Origin: an uncultured Prevotellaceae bacterium
Lineage (GTDB): Bacteria; Bacteroidota; Bacteroidia; Bacteroidales; Bacteroidaceae
Length of the DNA stretch: 34,347 nucleotides
Direction: 5' to 3'
Assembly (NCBI GenBank): GCA_900321835.1
Contig: ONXQ01000035.1
Coordinates: 1-34,347, forward strand
The notes below the pieces were generated by a model, which ran no database searches, was not told the DNA's origin, and worked only from the letters and a program-made list of their open reading frames with translations. Both the position numbers and the translations under genes were made by a program. Shown piece after piece: positions 22,538 to 30,943 of the stretch. The number at the start of each line of letters is the position of its first letter. Positions within the stretch are counted from its first letter, which is position 1.

Positions 22538-25416
22538 TGCACACTGCTTGAATAAGAACTCTTCTTGTCGTACTTGAGCGCATCGGTCAGCGTGCTGGCG
22601 TTTGCCCTCAGCGTCACATAATAAGAGGTGTAAATGCCGAACACCATGCCGCCGGAGATGTTGAAGCAGTGCATGTCGCGAGAGATGTTGACCGTGGTCA
22701 TGGAGATGGCGTGGTTGGTGAAGTCGTAGCCTGAAGCCACACTGACGTTCCAGCCGCTCGAAAGTTTCAGGTTGCCGTTCAGGTTGAAATTGTGAACAAA
22801 CTTGTACGGATAGCGCATGTTCTTCACGTTGATGGGTCGTGAACGGTCTTCTGACATCGTGATGCCGTACGACAGCGAGAGCGACCAGGGCATTGTGAAC
22901 TTCATGTAGCCATCGCTGTCAAGTCCGGCGTCCTGCGGCTTGTTCGACTCCAGGTCGGACACATCCGAGGAGCGGTCATTACCGTCATCCCCTTCGTTCC
23001 CCTCTTCTTCGTCCTCATCCTCCGTGCGTCCTCTGCCGAAGAGTTTACGCAGGCCTGACTTCCACTTCCTCCACGTCTGATTGTTCAACGTGTAGGAAAA
23101 GTTCTTCGACATTCCCTGGAAACGTCCCCAGCGGCCGTAGGACCATTCCGTCCTGTTACCGACGACGACGTTGCCGTTCTCGTCAAACTCGTAGGCGTAG
23201 GTATGCCACACCGTGTTCATATTGAAGGTGAACTTTCCCCACTTCAGTCGGAGTCTTGTCGAGAGGTTGCTCCACGGCTGCTGCCTGGCTGCCATGTTGT
23301 AGGAGAGATTGGCACCCAGTTCGTCGATGATGCTCACCTTGCGGATAGAGTCGTTGCGGTCACGAATCTTCATCTCGATGTTGTTTCCGATGTCGAAGGT
23401 CACGCTTCCCGTCTTTCCTGACTGGGGTACGCCGTACAGGCTGCCCTGATAGGGCGAATACTCCACAATCGACAGGTTTCCGTCAGCATCTTCTTTCAGG
23501 TACGTCTTATAATAGCCGTAGCGACTGGCGCTGAAGTCGGGGGCATAGGAGAACGTGACACGGGGTGTGAACACGTGGCGCACCATCTCAATCTTCTTTC
23601 CGAACACCTTCGGGTTAGGCTTGTAGAAACCATAGAGTTTCGTGTTCATCTCCAACCCCAAGTTGTAGTTATAGACACGGTTAAAGCCGTAAATCGTGTC
23701 GCGCACCACCTGCTGACGCTTCACGTCCCAGTCCTGTTCCACACGGTTCGTGTACCAGCGTTCGGTATAGTCGAACGACGGCACCACATTGACATATTTC
23801 AGCATCTGGAACGATGCCCGGATGGGGATGTTGTGGCGCATACCGTTCTTCCAGTCCTTAATCAGGTTCGACTTCAGCAGTTGGTCCTCTTTTGTCGAGA
23901 TACTGTTCGACAGCGAACCCGTATAGCGCATCGAGATTTTCTCATACCAGCGCTCCTTTCCCACCATCTTCTTGCGGCGGAAGGGATAGAACTGCTGCAC
24001 CGTGATGCTTAGGCTGGGCAACGTCAGCGCCAGCGTCGAGTCGCGCATGTTCTGCGTGATGTTCATGCTGGCCGAGAGGCTCATTCCAATCTTCGGGAAT
24101 GTACGCGTGTAACTCATCGACGACGTCCTTGTCGATTGGCTGTACGACGTCGGGTTGTAAAGGCTCGTCAGGTTGTTCTTCTCATAACTCTGCGTCGTGA
24201 AGTTCACGCTGGCCGAGAACGTGCTGTTCGGGTTGGCCTTCGGGTCCTGAACATGTTTCCATTGCAACTTGAAGTTCTTCACCACCGAGTAGTCGGGCAT
24301 GTTCTCCTCGCCCGTCTTCGTCACCTGGTAGTTGAAGTAGAAGTTGCCCGAATACCTGTAGCGTGTTCTGTAAGTCGATTGCAGGCCCAGGCCCCAAGAG
24401 CCTTTCGTGAAGATTTCGCCCGTCACTTTCAGGTCCCAGCGGTCGCTGGCAGCAAAATAGTAGCCGCCGTCCCTCAGATAGAAACCGCGCGTGTTTTCGT
24501 CGCCGTACGACGGCATGATGAATCCGCTGCTGTACTTCTTCGAGAACGGGAAATAGGCGAAGGGTATCATAATCGGCGTCGGCACATCCTCGACCACCAG
24601 CCATGCCGGACCCGAGAACACGCTCTTGCCGCTATACACTTTCGCGCGGCTCAGGGCGATGTAGAAGTGGGGATGTTCCTCGTCGCAGGTCGTGTAGCGT
24701 CCGTGGCGCATATACAGTTCCTTGTCCTGTCCCTTCTTCGCCTCTTCGCTGAAGACGAAACCTTCCTGCTGCTCCGACGACACATTGGTGATGAAACCCT
24801 TCTGCGTGTCGAAGTTGTAGGCCATCGTCTCCGACTCATATTCGTCACCACCCTGTTTGAACACCGGTTTTCCCTTCAGCACACCCGTCGAGTCGGGCAC
24901 GCCGTTGGCATACACCAGACTGCTGTCAAGGCTCATCTCGATGCGCTCGGCCTGCAACTCGATGTTCTGATAGTCAACCTGCGCATCACCGTAGAGGTAG
25001 GCACGGTTCTTGCCCATCACGAACACGATTGAGTCCTTCGCCTCGTAGGCCACAGGGTCGTCGAGCGCACTCTTCTTCTTGTGTCTGGCCAGCGAATCCT
25101 CCACGGCAGCCACCGAGTCGTTCCATTGCACCTGTCCGCGCTTGGCACGCTCGCCCACAGCCACACTTTTTTCTCCGCCTCGTTCCTTGTCAAACTGACG
25201 GCGGATGCTGTCCAGATTCTCCAGATAGGCACGCTCGTCACGCAGCGAATCGGGCGGCAGCGAATCCACCCCCTGCGGCAGCACCGTGTCGCTGGGCAGC
25301 GAATCGCCAACGCCCCATCCATTCGGTCTCTGAGCGTAAGCCGAATACAAGCCGTTCTGAGCCATCGACACGACGGCCAGAACCGCTAACACACCTATCA
25401 ACAGTCGTTGTTTCAA
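22528..25416 (-). CDS. lptD: LptD-like LPS assembly outer membrane protein
   Basis: A 962-residue outer-membrane LPS translocon protein of the Bacteroidetes LptD type. A signal peptide (KQRLLIGVLAVLAVVSMAQN) is followed by a linker and an OstA-like beta-jellyroll domain (about residues 120-300), with KDSIVFVMGKNRAYLYGDAQ, YQNIELQAERIEM and YESETMAYNFDTQKGFI. A long C-terminal barrel follows, ending in aromatic VQWY. An acidic insert (EDEDEEEGNEGDDGNDR near residue 800) probably forms a surface loop. The start codon is TTG (25414-25416): no in-frame ATG lies before the signal peptide. A near-consensus -7 element is 26-33 bp upstream. It overlaps the helicase gene that follows by 10 nt. LptF/G in this window is another part of the same LPS export path. 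Confidence 0.9.
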   Translation of the reverse strand: MKQRLLIGVLAVLAVVSMAQNGLYSAYAQRPNGWGVGDSLPSDTVLPQGVDSLPPDSLRDERAYLENLDSIRRQFDKERGGEKSVAVGERAKRGQVQWNDSVAAVEDSLARHKKKSALDDPVAYEAKDSIVFVMGKNRAYLYGDAQVDYQNIELQAERIEMSLDSSLVYANGVPDSTGVLKGKPVFKQGGDEYESETMAYNFDTQKGFITNVSSEQQEGFVFSEEAKKGQDKELYMRHGRYTTCDEEHPHFYIALSRAKVYSGKSVFSGPAWLVVEDVPTPIMIPFAYFPFSKKYSSGFIMPSYGDENTRGFYLRDGGYYFAASDRWDLKVTGEIFTKGSWGLGLQSTYRTRYRYSGNFYFNYQVTKTGEENMPDYSVVKNFKLQWKHVQDPKANPNSTFSASVNFTTQSYEKNNLTSLYNPTSYSQSTRTSSMSYTRTFPKIGMSLSASMNITQNMRDSTLALTLPSLSITVQQFYPFRRKKMVGKERWYEKISMRYTGSLSNSISTKEDQLLKSNLIKDWKNGMRHNIPIRASFQMLKYVNVVPSFDYTERWYTNRVEQDWDVKRQQVVRDTIYGFNRVYNYNLGLEMNTKLYGFYKPNPKVFGKKIEMVRHVFTPRVTFSYAPDFSASRYGYYKTYLKEDADGNLSIVEYSPYQGSLYGVPQSGKTGSVTFDIGNNIEMKIRDRNDSIRKVSIIDELGANLSYNMAARQQPWSNLSTRLRLKWGKFTFNMNTVWHTYAYEFDENGNVVVGNRTEWSYGRWGRFQGMSKNFSYTLNNQTWRKWKSGLRKLFGRGRTEDEDEEEGNEGDDGNDRSSDVSDLESNKPQDAGLDSDGYMKFTMPWSLSLSYGITMSEDRSRPINVKNMRYPYKFVHNFNLNGNLKLSSGWNVSVASGYDFTNHAISMTTVNISRDMHCFNISGGMVFGIYTSYYVTLRANASTLTDALKYDKKSSYSSSVQWY

Positions 25417-25441
25417 GCGATATGCCTTAATAAAACGGCTG

Positions 25442-25449
25442 CGAAGTTA
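25442..25449 (-). promoter_or_regulatory. -7 element of the lptD promoter
   Basis: The minus strand reads TAACTTCG, one base away from TAnnTTTG. Transcription would start near 25435, giving a leader of about 19 nt before the TTG start codon. Confidence 0.55.
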
Positions 25450-25570
25450 CGAAAAACCCTGCACATAACAAAACGGATAAACAATTTTAACCTATTTTAT
25501 AAACCGCAGGCAGTCGCCGGGGCAAACGGGGAAAGTCCGTCACAAGTACCGCCGTGCCGGCCGACTGATT

Positions 25571-25707
25571 TCAGTGCAGCGGAACAAAAACGCCACCGCA
25601 GGCGCACGAAAATTCCACTGCGGTGGTACGGAAGTTCCACCACAGTGGTACGAAAGTTTCAGCGCACTGGTACAGTTGTACCAACGCAGTGGTACGAGAA
25701 ATGGTAC
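25571..25707. repeat. 22-bp palindromic-unit array 6
   Basis: About six units with cores CCACCGCAGG, CCACTGCGGTGG, CCACCACAGTGG, CAGCGCACTGG and CAACGCAGTGG, joined by linkers AAAAACG, GAAAAT, GGAAGT, GAAAGT and AGTTG. It contains the clearest run of the GGTAC-linker-TTCC pattern. It lies in the 596-bp divergent lptD/lon gap, which otherwise holds only promoters. Confidence 0.88.
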
Positions 25708-25860
25708 AGACCGACGTCCGGCGCTCATTACACCTCGTTTTTGCGCCATAAATGGGCATGAAAAGGGCTGTCCGGCTGTGCCGAAGCATAAAAATGGTTA
25801 AAATCGGCGGCCTGCAAGGCGGTTGTCAGTTTTTAATTTTTAATTCTTAATAATTTGTTG

Positions 25861-25868
25861 TAACTTTG
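25861..25868 (+). promoter_or_regulatory. -7 element of the lon promoter
   Basis: TAACTTTG followed by C, with TTTTTAA words upstream (25829-25850). The leader would be about 140 nt and includes an 8-bp inverted repeat CGGTATTT/AAATACCG (25964-25995). I saw no CIRCE-type heat-shock operator. Confidence 0.68.
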
Positions 25869-26012
25869 CACCGATTTATGCACAAAAAACAAAGAACAGC
25901 AGAAATACACGTTGTCTAAAAGGATAAAAAATCAGAAACACACTGACACAAAACGGAAACACGCGGTATTTTCCGGTCTTTTCCGAGAAATACCGACATT
26001 TTCCGTGGTAGA

Positions 26013-28454
26013 ATGAAGAACAGAATGAACAAGAAATTGCTTGAAGAAATATTGACAGGAGCCCTGGGCGAAAGTGTGCAGGTGGTGGCCAAGTTCGACC
26101 GCGACGAAATGGAAATGGCCGACATGGGCATCGAGGAGCAGGAAATACCCATCCTGCCCCTGCGCAACATGATGCTCTTTCCGCAGACGCTGCTGCCTGT
26201 GAACGTGAACCGCGAATCGGCCCTGAAACTGCTCAGCGATGCTGAAAAAAAGAAACAAACCATCGCGGTGATGGGTCAGAAGCAGGAGGACACGGAACAC
26301 CCCGAACAGAAGGACCTCTACCGCACCGGTGTGCTCGGACGCGTGGTGAAGATTCTGAAACTGCCCGACGGCAGCCGGACAGCCTTTCTGCAGGGCCTCA
26401 GCCGCGTCCAACTGGTCGAGGCACACATGGGCAACCACTACCTGATGGGACACGTGGAACGCTTTCCCGAAGAGTTGCCCAGCAAGGACGACCGCGAATT
26501 CCATGCCACCACCGAAGCCTGCAAGGACCTGGCCGACAAGTTCATGCTGCGTGGCGACGGTATGCACATCGAGTCGTCGTTCACACTGAACGACCTGCAG
26601 AGCCGCATCTTCTTCGTCAACTTCATCTGCGGCAGCCTGCCCATCTCCAACAATGAGCACATCATGCTGCTCGAAGAGACACAGATGAAGGAACGCGCCA
26701 AGAAACTGCTCTCCATCCTGGGACGCGAAGCACAATTTGCCCAACTCAAAGCGAACATCCAGATGCAGACGCAGGCCGACCTGAGCCGTGGACAGCGCGA
26801 ATTTTTCCTCCGAAAGGAGATGGAAAACATCAAGGACGAACTGGGCGAAAACGACGAGGACGAAATTGTGCATCTGCGCGAACGCGCCCAGCACAAGAAG
26901 TGGAGCAAAGACGTGCAGCAACGCTTCGACAAAGAACTGAAACGGCTTGAGCATCAGAGCAGTCAGAGTCCCGACTACAGCATCCAACTGGAGTATCTCA
27001 ACCAACTGCTCGACCTGCCCTGGGACGAACAGACCCACGACCGTCTGGACATTGCAGCCGCAGAGCGAATCCTCAATCGCGACCACTACGGCATGGAGAG
27101 CGTCAAAGAACGAATCCTCGAATACCTCGCCGTGCTGAAACTCAGGGGCGACCTAAAAAGTCCCATCATCTGCCTCTACGGTCCTCCGGGCGTGGGAAAG
27201 ACGTCGCTGGGGCACAGCATTGCCAAAGCCATGAAGCGCAAGTATGTGCGCGTCAGCCTGGGCGGCGTGCAGGACGAGGCAGAAATACGCGGACACCGTC
27301 GCACCTACATCGGCGCCATGCCCGGACGCATCATCAAGGGCCTCCAGGAAGCCGGCGCCTCGAACCCAGTCTTCATCCTCGACGAAATCGACAAGGTGGG
27401 GCAGAACGCCGTTCACGGCGACCCGGCATCGGCACTGCTCGAGGTGCTCGACCCTGAGCAGAACAAGGCGTTCCACGACAACTACATCGACATGGACTAC
27501 GACGTGTCGAACGTCCTGTTCATCGCCACAGCCAACAACATCAGCACCATCCCTGCTCCCCTGCTCGACCGCATGGAACTCATCGAAGTGAGCGGCTACT
27601 TGACGGAGGAGAAGATTGAGATTGCCCGACGCCACCTCATCCCGAAGCAGTTGGAAAACGTGGGCATGAAGCGCACCGACCTGAAGTTCTCAAAAGCAGC
27701 CATCGAGAAAATCATCGAGGACTATACCCGCGAAAGCGGCGTGCGCGAACTGGACAAGAAAATCAACAAAATCCTGCGCCGCAGGGCGCTGAACATGCTG
27801 AAGGAAGGGACAGCAGAAACCACTGCACCCGGCACTTTGCTCCAGCCCCGTGACGTGACAGCCTATCTGGGCACCGAACTCTTCAGTCGCGAAAAGGACG
27901 AGAACACGGACAACGTCGGCGTGGTCACAGGACTGGCGTGGACAGCCGTCGGCGGCGAAATCCTCTTTGTCGAAACCTCGCTAAGCAAAGGCAAGGGCGA
28001 GAAACTGACCCTCACGGGCAACCTGGGCGACGTGATGAAGGAGTCGGCCATGCTGGCGATGGAATACGTGAAAGCACATGCCGAGGAACTGGACATCAAG
28101 CCGGAGATGTTTGAAGAGTGGCACGTCCACATCCATGTGCCCGAAGGCGCTGTTCCCAAAGACGGACCCTCGGCCGGCATCACGATTGCCACCTCCATTG
28201 CCTCGGCATTCACCCAGCGCAAAGTGCGCCGCCACCTCGCCATGACCGGCGAAATCACCCTGCGCGGCAAAGTGATGCCTGTGGGCGGAATCAAGGAGAA
28301 AATCCTGGCTGCCAAACGTGCCGGCATCACCGACATCGTGCTCTGCCGCGAAAATGAGAAAAACATCAAAGACATTCCTGAAATCTACGTCAAGGGACTG
28401 ACCTTCCACTACGTCGAACGTGTGGAGGAAGTCCTGAACTACGCATTACTCTAA
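26013..28454 (+). CDS. lon: ATP-dependent protease La (Lon)
   Basis: A complete 813-residue Lon protease, which degrades misfolded and regulatory proteins in the cytoplasm. The N-terminal substrate domain begins [20 protein letters not shown] (about residue 44). The long helical region has [20 protein letters not shown]. The AAA+ module has Walker [10 protein letters not shown] at 390-398, Walker [12 protein letters not shown], and the sensor and arginine region ending REKD. The protease domain holds the Ser-Lys dyad: Ser720 in [12 protein letters not shown] and Lys761 in [16 protein letters not shown]. The final segment [20 protein letters not shown] is typical. Two in-frame ATGs near the start (26013 and 26025) are possible. 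It precedes tgt by 106 bp. Confidence 0.98.
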   Translation: MKNRMNKKLLEEILTGALGESVQVVAKFDRDEMEMADMGIEEQEIPILPLRNMMLFPQTLLPVNVNRESALKLLSDAEKKKQTIAVMGQKQEDTEHPEQKDLYRTGVLGRVVKILKLPDGSRTAFLQGLSRVQLVEAHMGNHYLMGHVERFPEELPSKDDREFHATTEACKDLADKFMLRGDGMHIESSFTLNDLQSRIFFVNFICGSLPISNNEHIMLLEETQMKERAKKLLSILGREAQFAQLKANIQMQTQADLSRGQREFFLRKEMENIKDELGENDEDEIVHLRERAQHKKWSKDVQQRFDKELKRLEHQSSQSPDYSIQLEYLNQLLDLPWDEQTHDRLDIAAAERILNRDHYGMESVKERILEYLAVLKLRGDLKSPIICLYGPPGVGKTSLGHSIAKAMKRKYVRVSLGGVQDEAEIRGHRRTYIGAMPGRIIKGLQEAGASNPVFILDEIDKVGQNAVHGDPASALLEVLDPEQNKAFHDNYIDMDYDVSNVLFIATANNISTIPAPLLDRMELIEVSGYLTEEKIEIARRHLIPKQLENVGMKRTDLKFSKAAIEKIIEDYTRESGVRELDKKINKILRRRALNMLKEGTAETTAPGTLLQPRDVTAYLGTELFSREKDENTDNVGVVTGLAWTAVGGEILFVETSLSKGKGEKLTLTGNLGDVMKESAMLAMEYVKAHAEELDIKPEMFEEWHVHIHVPEGAVPKDGPSAGITIATSIASAFTQRKVRRHLAMTGEITLRGKVMPVGGIKEKILAAKRAGITDIVLCRENEKNIKDIPEIYVKGLTFHYVERVEEVLNYALL

Positions 28455-28468
28455 CAAAATACATGCAG

Positions 28469-28550
28469 CCTACGGATTTCACGGATTACACGAATGAGTT
28501 GTCAGTCCAGAGACTCAAAAGACTATTCGTATAATTCATATCATTCGTAG
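28469..28550. repeat. 9-bp word array with inverted complement after lon
   Basis: The left part CTACGGATTTC, ACGGATTAC, ACGAATGA (28470-28497) is mirrored by ATTCGTATAATTCATATCATTCGTAG (28525-28550). Most differences are transitions that would still pair as G-U in RNA. It lies in the lon-tgt gap and can form a stem with a loop of about 27 nt. Confidence 0.65.
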
Positions 28551-28560
28551 TGAAAAGAAT

Positions 28561-29691
28561 ATGACATTCGAAGTACAACATAACGACCCGAAGACAAGAG
28601 CACGCGCCGGCCTGATCAGCACCGGACACGGACTGATTGAAACGCCTATTTTCATGCCCGTGGGAACGCTGGGCAGTGTGAAAGGCGTGCATCTACACGA
28701 ACTGAAAGACGACATCAAGGCGCAAATCATCCTGGGCAACACCTACCACCTGTATCTGCGCCCGGGCATCGAAGTGATTGAGGCAGCCGGAGGCCTGCAC
28801 AAGTTCAACGGCTTCGACCGTCCCATGCTGACCGACAGCGGCGGATTCCAGGTCTTTTCGCTGGCTGGCATCCGCAAACTCAGTGAGGCTGGCGCTGAAT
28901 TTCGCAGCCACATCGACGGGTCACGCCACATGTTCACCCCCGAAGGCGTCATGGACATCGAACGCAGCATCGGTGCCGACATCATGATGGCCTTCGACGA
29001 GTGTCCCCCAGGTACGGCAGAGTATGACTACGCAAAGACCTCGCTCGACCTGACAGAGAAATGGCTCGACCGCTGTGTCAAACGTTTCAAGGAAACCGAA
29101 CCGAAGTATGGCTACGAACAGAGCCTGTTCCCCATCGTCCAGGGCTGTACCTACAAGGACCTGCGCACACGTGCCGCCGAAAAAGTGGCTGCGCTGGGCA
29201 TGGACGGCAACGCCATCGGAGGCCTCGCTGTAGGCGAGCCCACCGAGGTGATGTACGAAATGATTGAGGTGGTCAACGACATCCTGCCCACCGACAAGCC
29301 TCGCTACCTGATGGGGGTCGGCACACCACAGAACATCCTTGAAGGCATCGAACGCGGCGTGGATATGTTCGACTGTGTCATGCCAACCCGCAACGGACGC
29401 AATGCGATGATTTTCACCAGTCACGGCACCATCAACCTGCGCAACAAGAAGTGGGAAACGGACTTCAGTCCTCTCGACCCCGAAGGCACATCCTATGTTG
29501 ACACAACTTATAGTCGCGCCTACGTACACCACCTGTTCAAGGCACAGGAACTGCTGGCCATGCAGATAGCCTCCATCCACAACCTTGCCTTCTACCTCAA
29601 CCTGGTTCAGCAGGCACGCCAGCACATCATTGCCGGCGACTTTGTCACGTGGAAAGCAGGCATCATCGACGAACTGGGCAGAAGAATCTAA
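28561..29691 (+). CDS. tgt: tRNA-guanine transglycosylase (queuine tRNA-ribosyltransferase)
   Basis: A complete 376-residue Tgt. It exchanges guanine-34 for the queuosine precursor preQ1 in GUN-anticodon tRNAs. Visible blocks are PIFMPVGTLGSVKGVHLHEL, ILGNTYHLYLRPG, LTDSGGFQVFSLAGIRKLSE with an active-site Asp, DIMMAFDECPPG, FPIVQGCTYKDLRTRAA, GGLAVGEPTEVMYEM, RYLMGVGTPQNILEGIERGVD and DCVMPTRNGRNAM, which holds the catalytic nucleophile Asp. The C-terminal zinc site is unusual: the expected C-x-C-x-x-C is replaced by Gly309, Ser311 and Asp314 in DPEGTSYVDTTYSRAY, although the later His in SIHNLAFYL remains. The loss may be a feature of the lineage. The downstream LptF/G-type gene starts 20 bp after it. 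Confidence 0.96.
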   Translation: MTFEVQHNDPKTRARAGLISTGHGLIETPIFMPVGTLGSVKGVHLHELKDDIKAQIILGNTYHLYLRPGIEVIEAAGGLHKFNGFDRPMLTDSGGFQVFSLAGIRKLSEAGAEFRSHIDGSRHMFTPEGVMDIERSIGADIMMAFDECPPGTAEYDYAKTSLDLTEKWLDRCVKRFKETEPKYGYEQSLFPIVQGCTYKDLRTRAAEKVAALGMDGNAIGGLAVGEPTEVMYEMIEVVNDILPTDKPRYLMGVGTPQNILEGIERGVDMFDCVMPTRNGRNAMIFTSHGTINLRNKKWETDFSPLDPEGTSYVDTTYSRAYVHHLFKAQELLAMQIASIHNLAFYLNLVQQARQHIIAGDFVTWKAGIIDELGRRI

Positions 29692-29711
29692 AACGAAAGA
29701 AAGAGAGACTG

Positions 29712-30911
29712 ATGAGACTGATAGACAGAGTGATGCGAAAAGTCTTCGGACAACGGGCACAAGCCATTCATGCCAAGTTGCGAAAGTGGGACGTGGCTAT
29801 GGAATGGCTGAAGGCACATTCCCCTGTGTCACGCCTCGACCGCTACCTCATCGGGAAGTTCCTCGGCACATACTTCTTTTCCATCATCCTCATTATCTCC
29901 ATCGCCGTCGTCTTCGACATCAACGAGAACATCGACAAGTTCCTCACCCGCAATGCCACGCTCAAGGAAATCTTTGTCGATTACTATCTCAACTTCATCC
30001 CCTACTACTCCAACCTGTTCAGCCAGTTGTTCGTCTTTATCAGCGTCATTTTCTTTACGACAAAACTGGCCGAGAACTCGGAAATCATCGCAATGATGTC
30101 AACGGGCGTCAGTTTCAGACGACTGATGCGGCCCTACATGATTGCAGCAGCCCTCCTGACAGTGATGACCTATCTGCTCAGCGCCTATGTCATTCCTCGG
30201 GGCAATGTCAAGCGCGTCAAGTTTGAAAACACCTACAAACGCCGCAACGTTCCCAACTACGCCGCCAACGTGCAGTTGGAGGTTGACACCGGCGTGATTG
30301 CCTACATCAGCCGCTATGAAAACCCGTTCAAGACAGGCTACGACTTCACACTCGACAAGTTTGAGGACAAGAAACTTGTCAGCCGTCTGCAGGCCATGTC
30401 CATTCAGTACGACTCCCTCTCAGAAGAGCCTTACCACTGGATTATCAACAACTATCAAATACGCAATCTGCAAGGACGGCGCGAAGTGCTTATTCGTGGC
30501 ACACGCATCGACTCCGTCATCCACATGGAGCCGCAGGATTTCCTCATCACAAAAGGACAGCAGGAAACACTCACCACACCTGAACTTGCCACCTACATTG
30601 AACGCCAGAAACAAAGGGGGTTTGCCAACATTAAAGAGTTTGAAGTGGAGTACTGGAAGCGTGGCGCTTCGGCCTTCGCTACCTTCATCCTCACAATCAT
30701 TGGACTTTCAATCTCGGCCAGAAAGCGAAAAAACGGAATGGGCATTGCGCTGGGCATTGGTTTGGGCCTCATCCTGGCCTACATCATGTTCCAGACCATC
30801 TCTTCCACCTTTGCCATCAATGCCAACATGCACCCCGGTCTGGCTGCATGGCTACCCAACATTGTCTATGCCTTCATTGCGTATTACTTCTACAAGAAAG
30901 CACCTCGATAA
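29712..30911 (+). CDS. LptF/LptG family LPS export permease
   Basis: A 399-residue YjgP/YjgQ-family inner-membrane protein. These permeases pair with the ATPase LptB to extract lipopolysaccharide from the inner membrane and pass it toward LptD. I start it at 29712 (MRLIDRVMRK), since the earlier in-frame ATG at 29649 lies inside tgt. Six spans are expected and visible: near residues 47-70 (LGTYFFSIILIISIAVVFD), 95-118 (YYSNLFSQLFVFISVIFF), 140-160 (MIAAALLTVMTYLLSAYVI), and three at the C-terminus (ASAFATFILTIIGLSISA, GMGIALGIGLGLILAYIMFQ, AWLPNIVYAFIAYYFY). The periplasmic jellyroll lies between residues 170 and 300. F and G cannot be told apart from one copy. It follows tgt by 20 bp and precedes an RNA helicase by 32 bp. 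Confidence 0.92.
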   Translation: MRLIDRVMRKVFGQRAQAIHAKLRKWDVAMEWLKAHSPVSRLDRYLIGKFLGTYFFSIILIISIAVVFDINENIDKFLTRNATLKEIFVDYYLNFIPYYSNLFSQLFVFISVIFFTTKLAENSEIIAMMSTGVSFRRLMRPYMIAAALLTVMTYLLSAYVIPRGNVKRVKFENTYKRRNVPNYAANVQLEVDTGVIAYISRYENPFKTGYDFTLDKFEDKKLVSRLQAMSIQYDSLSEEPYHWIINNYQIRNLQGRREVLIRGTRIDSVIHMEPQDFLITKGQQETLTTPELATYIERQKQRGFANIKEFEVEYWKRGASAFATFILTIIGLSISARKRKNGMGIALGIGLGLILAYIMFQTISSTFAINANMHPGLAAWLPNIVYAFIAYYFYKKAPR

Positions 30912-30943
30912 ACATTAAATAAGGAATAAAAACTAAGAATAGA

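Noticed and set aside
25524..25566. Second RNase P-like motif (GGGGAAAGTCCGTC) in the lptD-lon gap
   Set aside because: Only one short resemblance is present. None of the other conserved RNase P segments are nearby.
25540..25801. Open frames on both strands across the 22-bp arrays, with repeated WYxCTSA-like and VPxxWY-like peptides
   Set aside because: The 21-22 bp period gives long open frames by accident on both strands. There is no start region, codon bias or conserved domain. Databases may hold such spurious proteins; the same peptides appear at arrays 1-6.
25964..25995. Heat-shock operator in the lon leader
   Set aside because: The 8-bp inverted repeat does not resemble CIRCE or another operator I know; it may be a chance hairpin.
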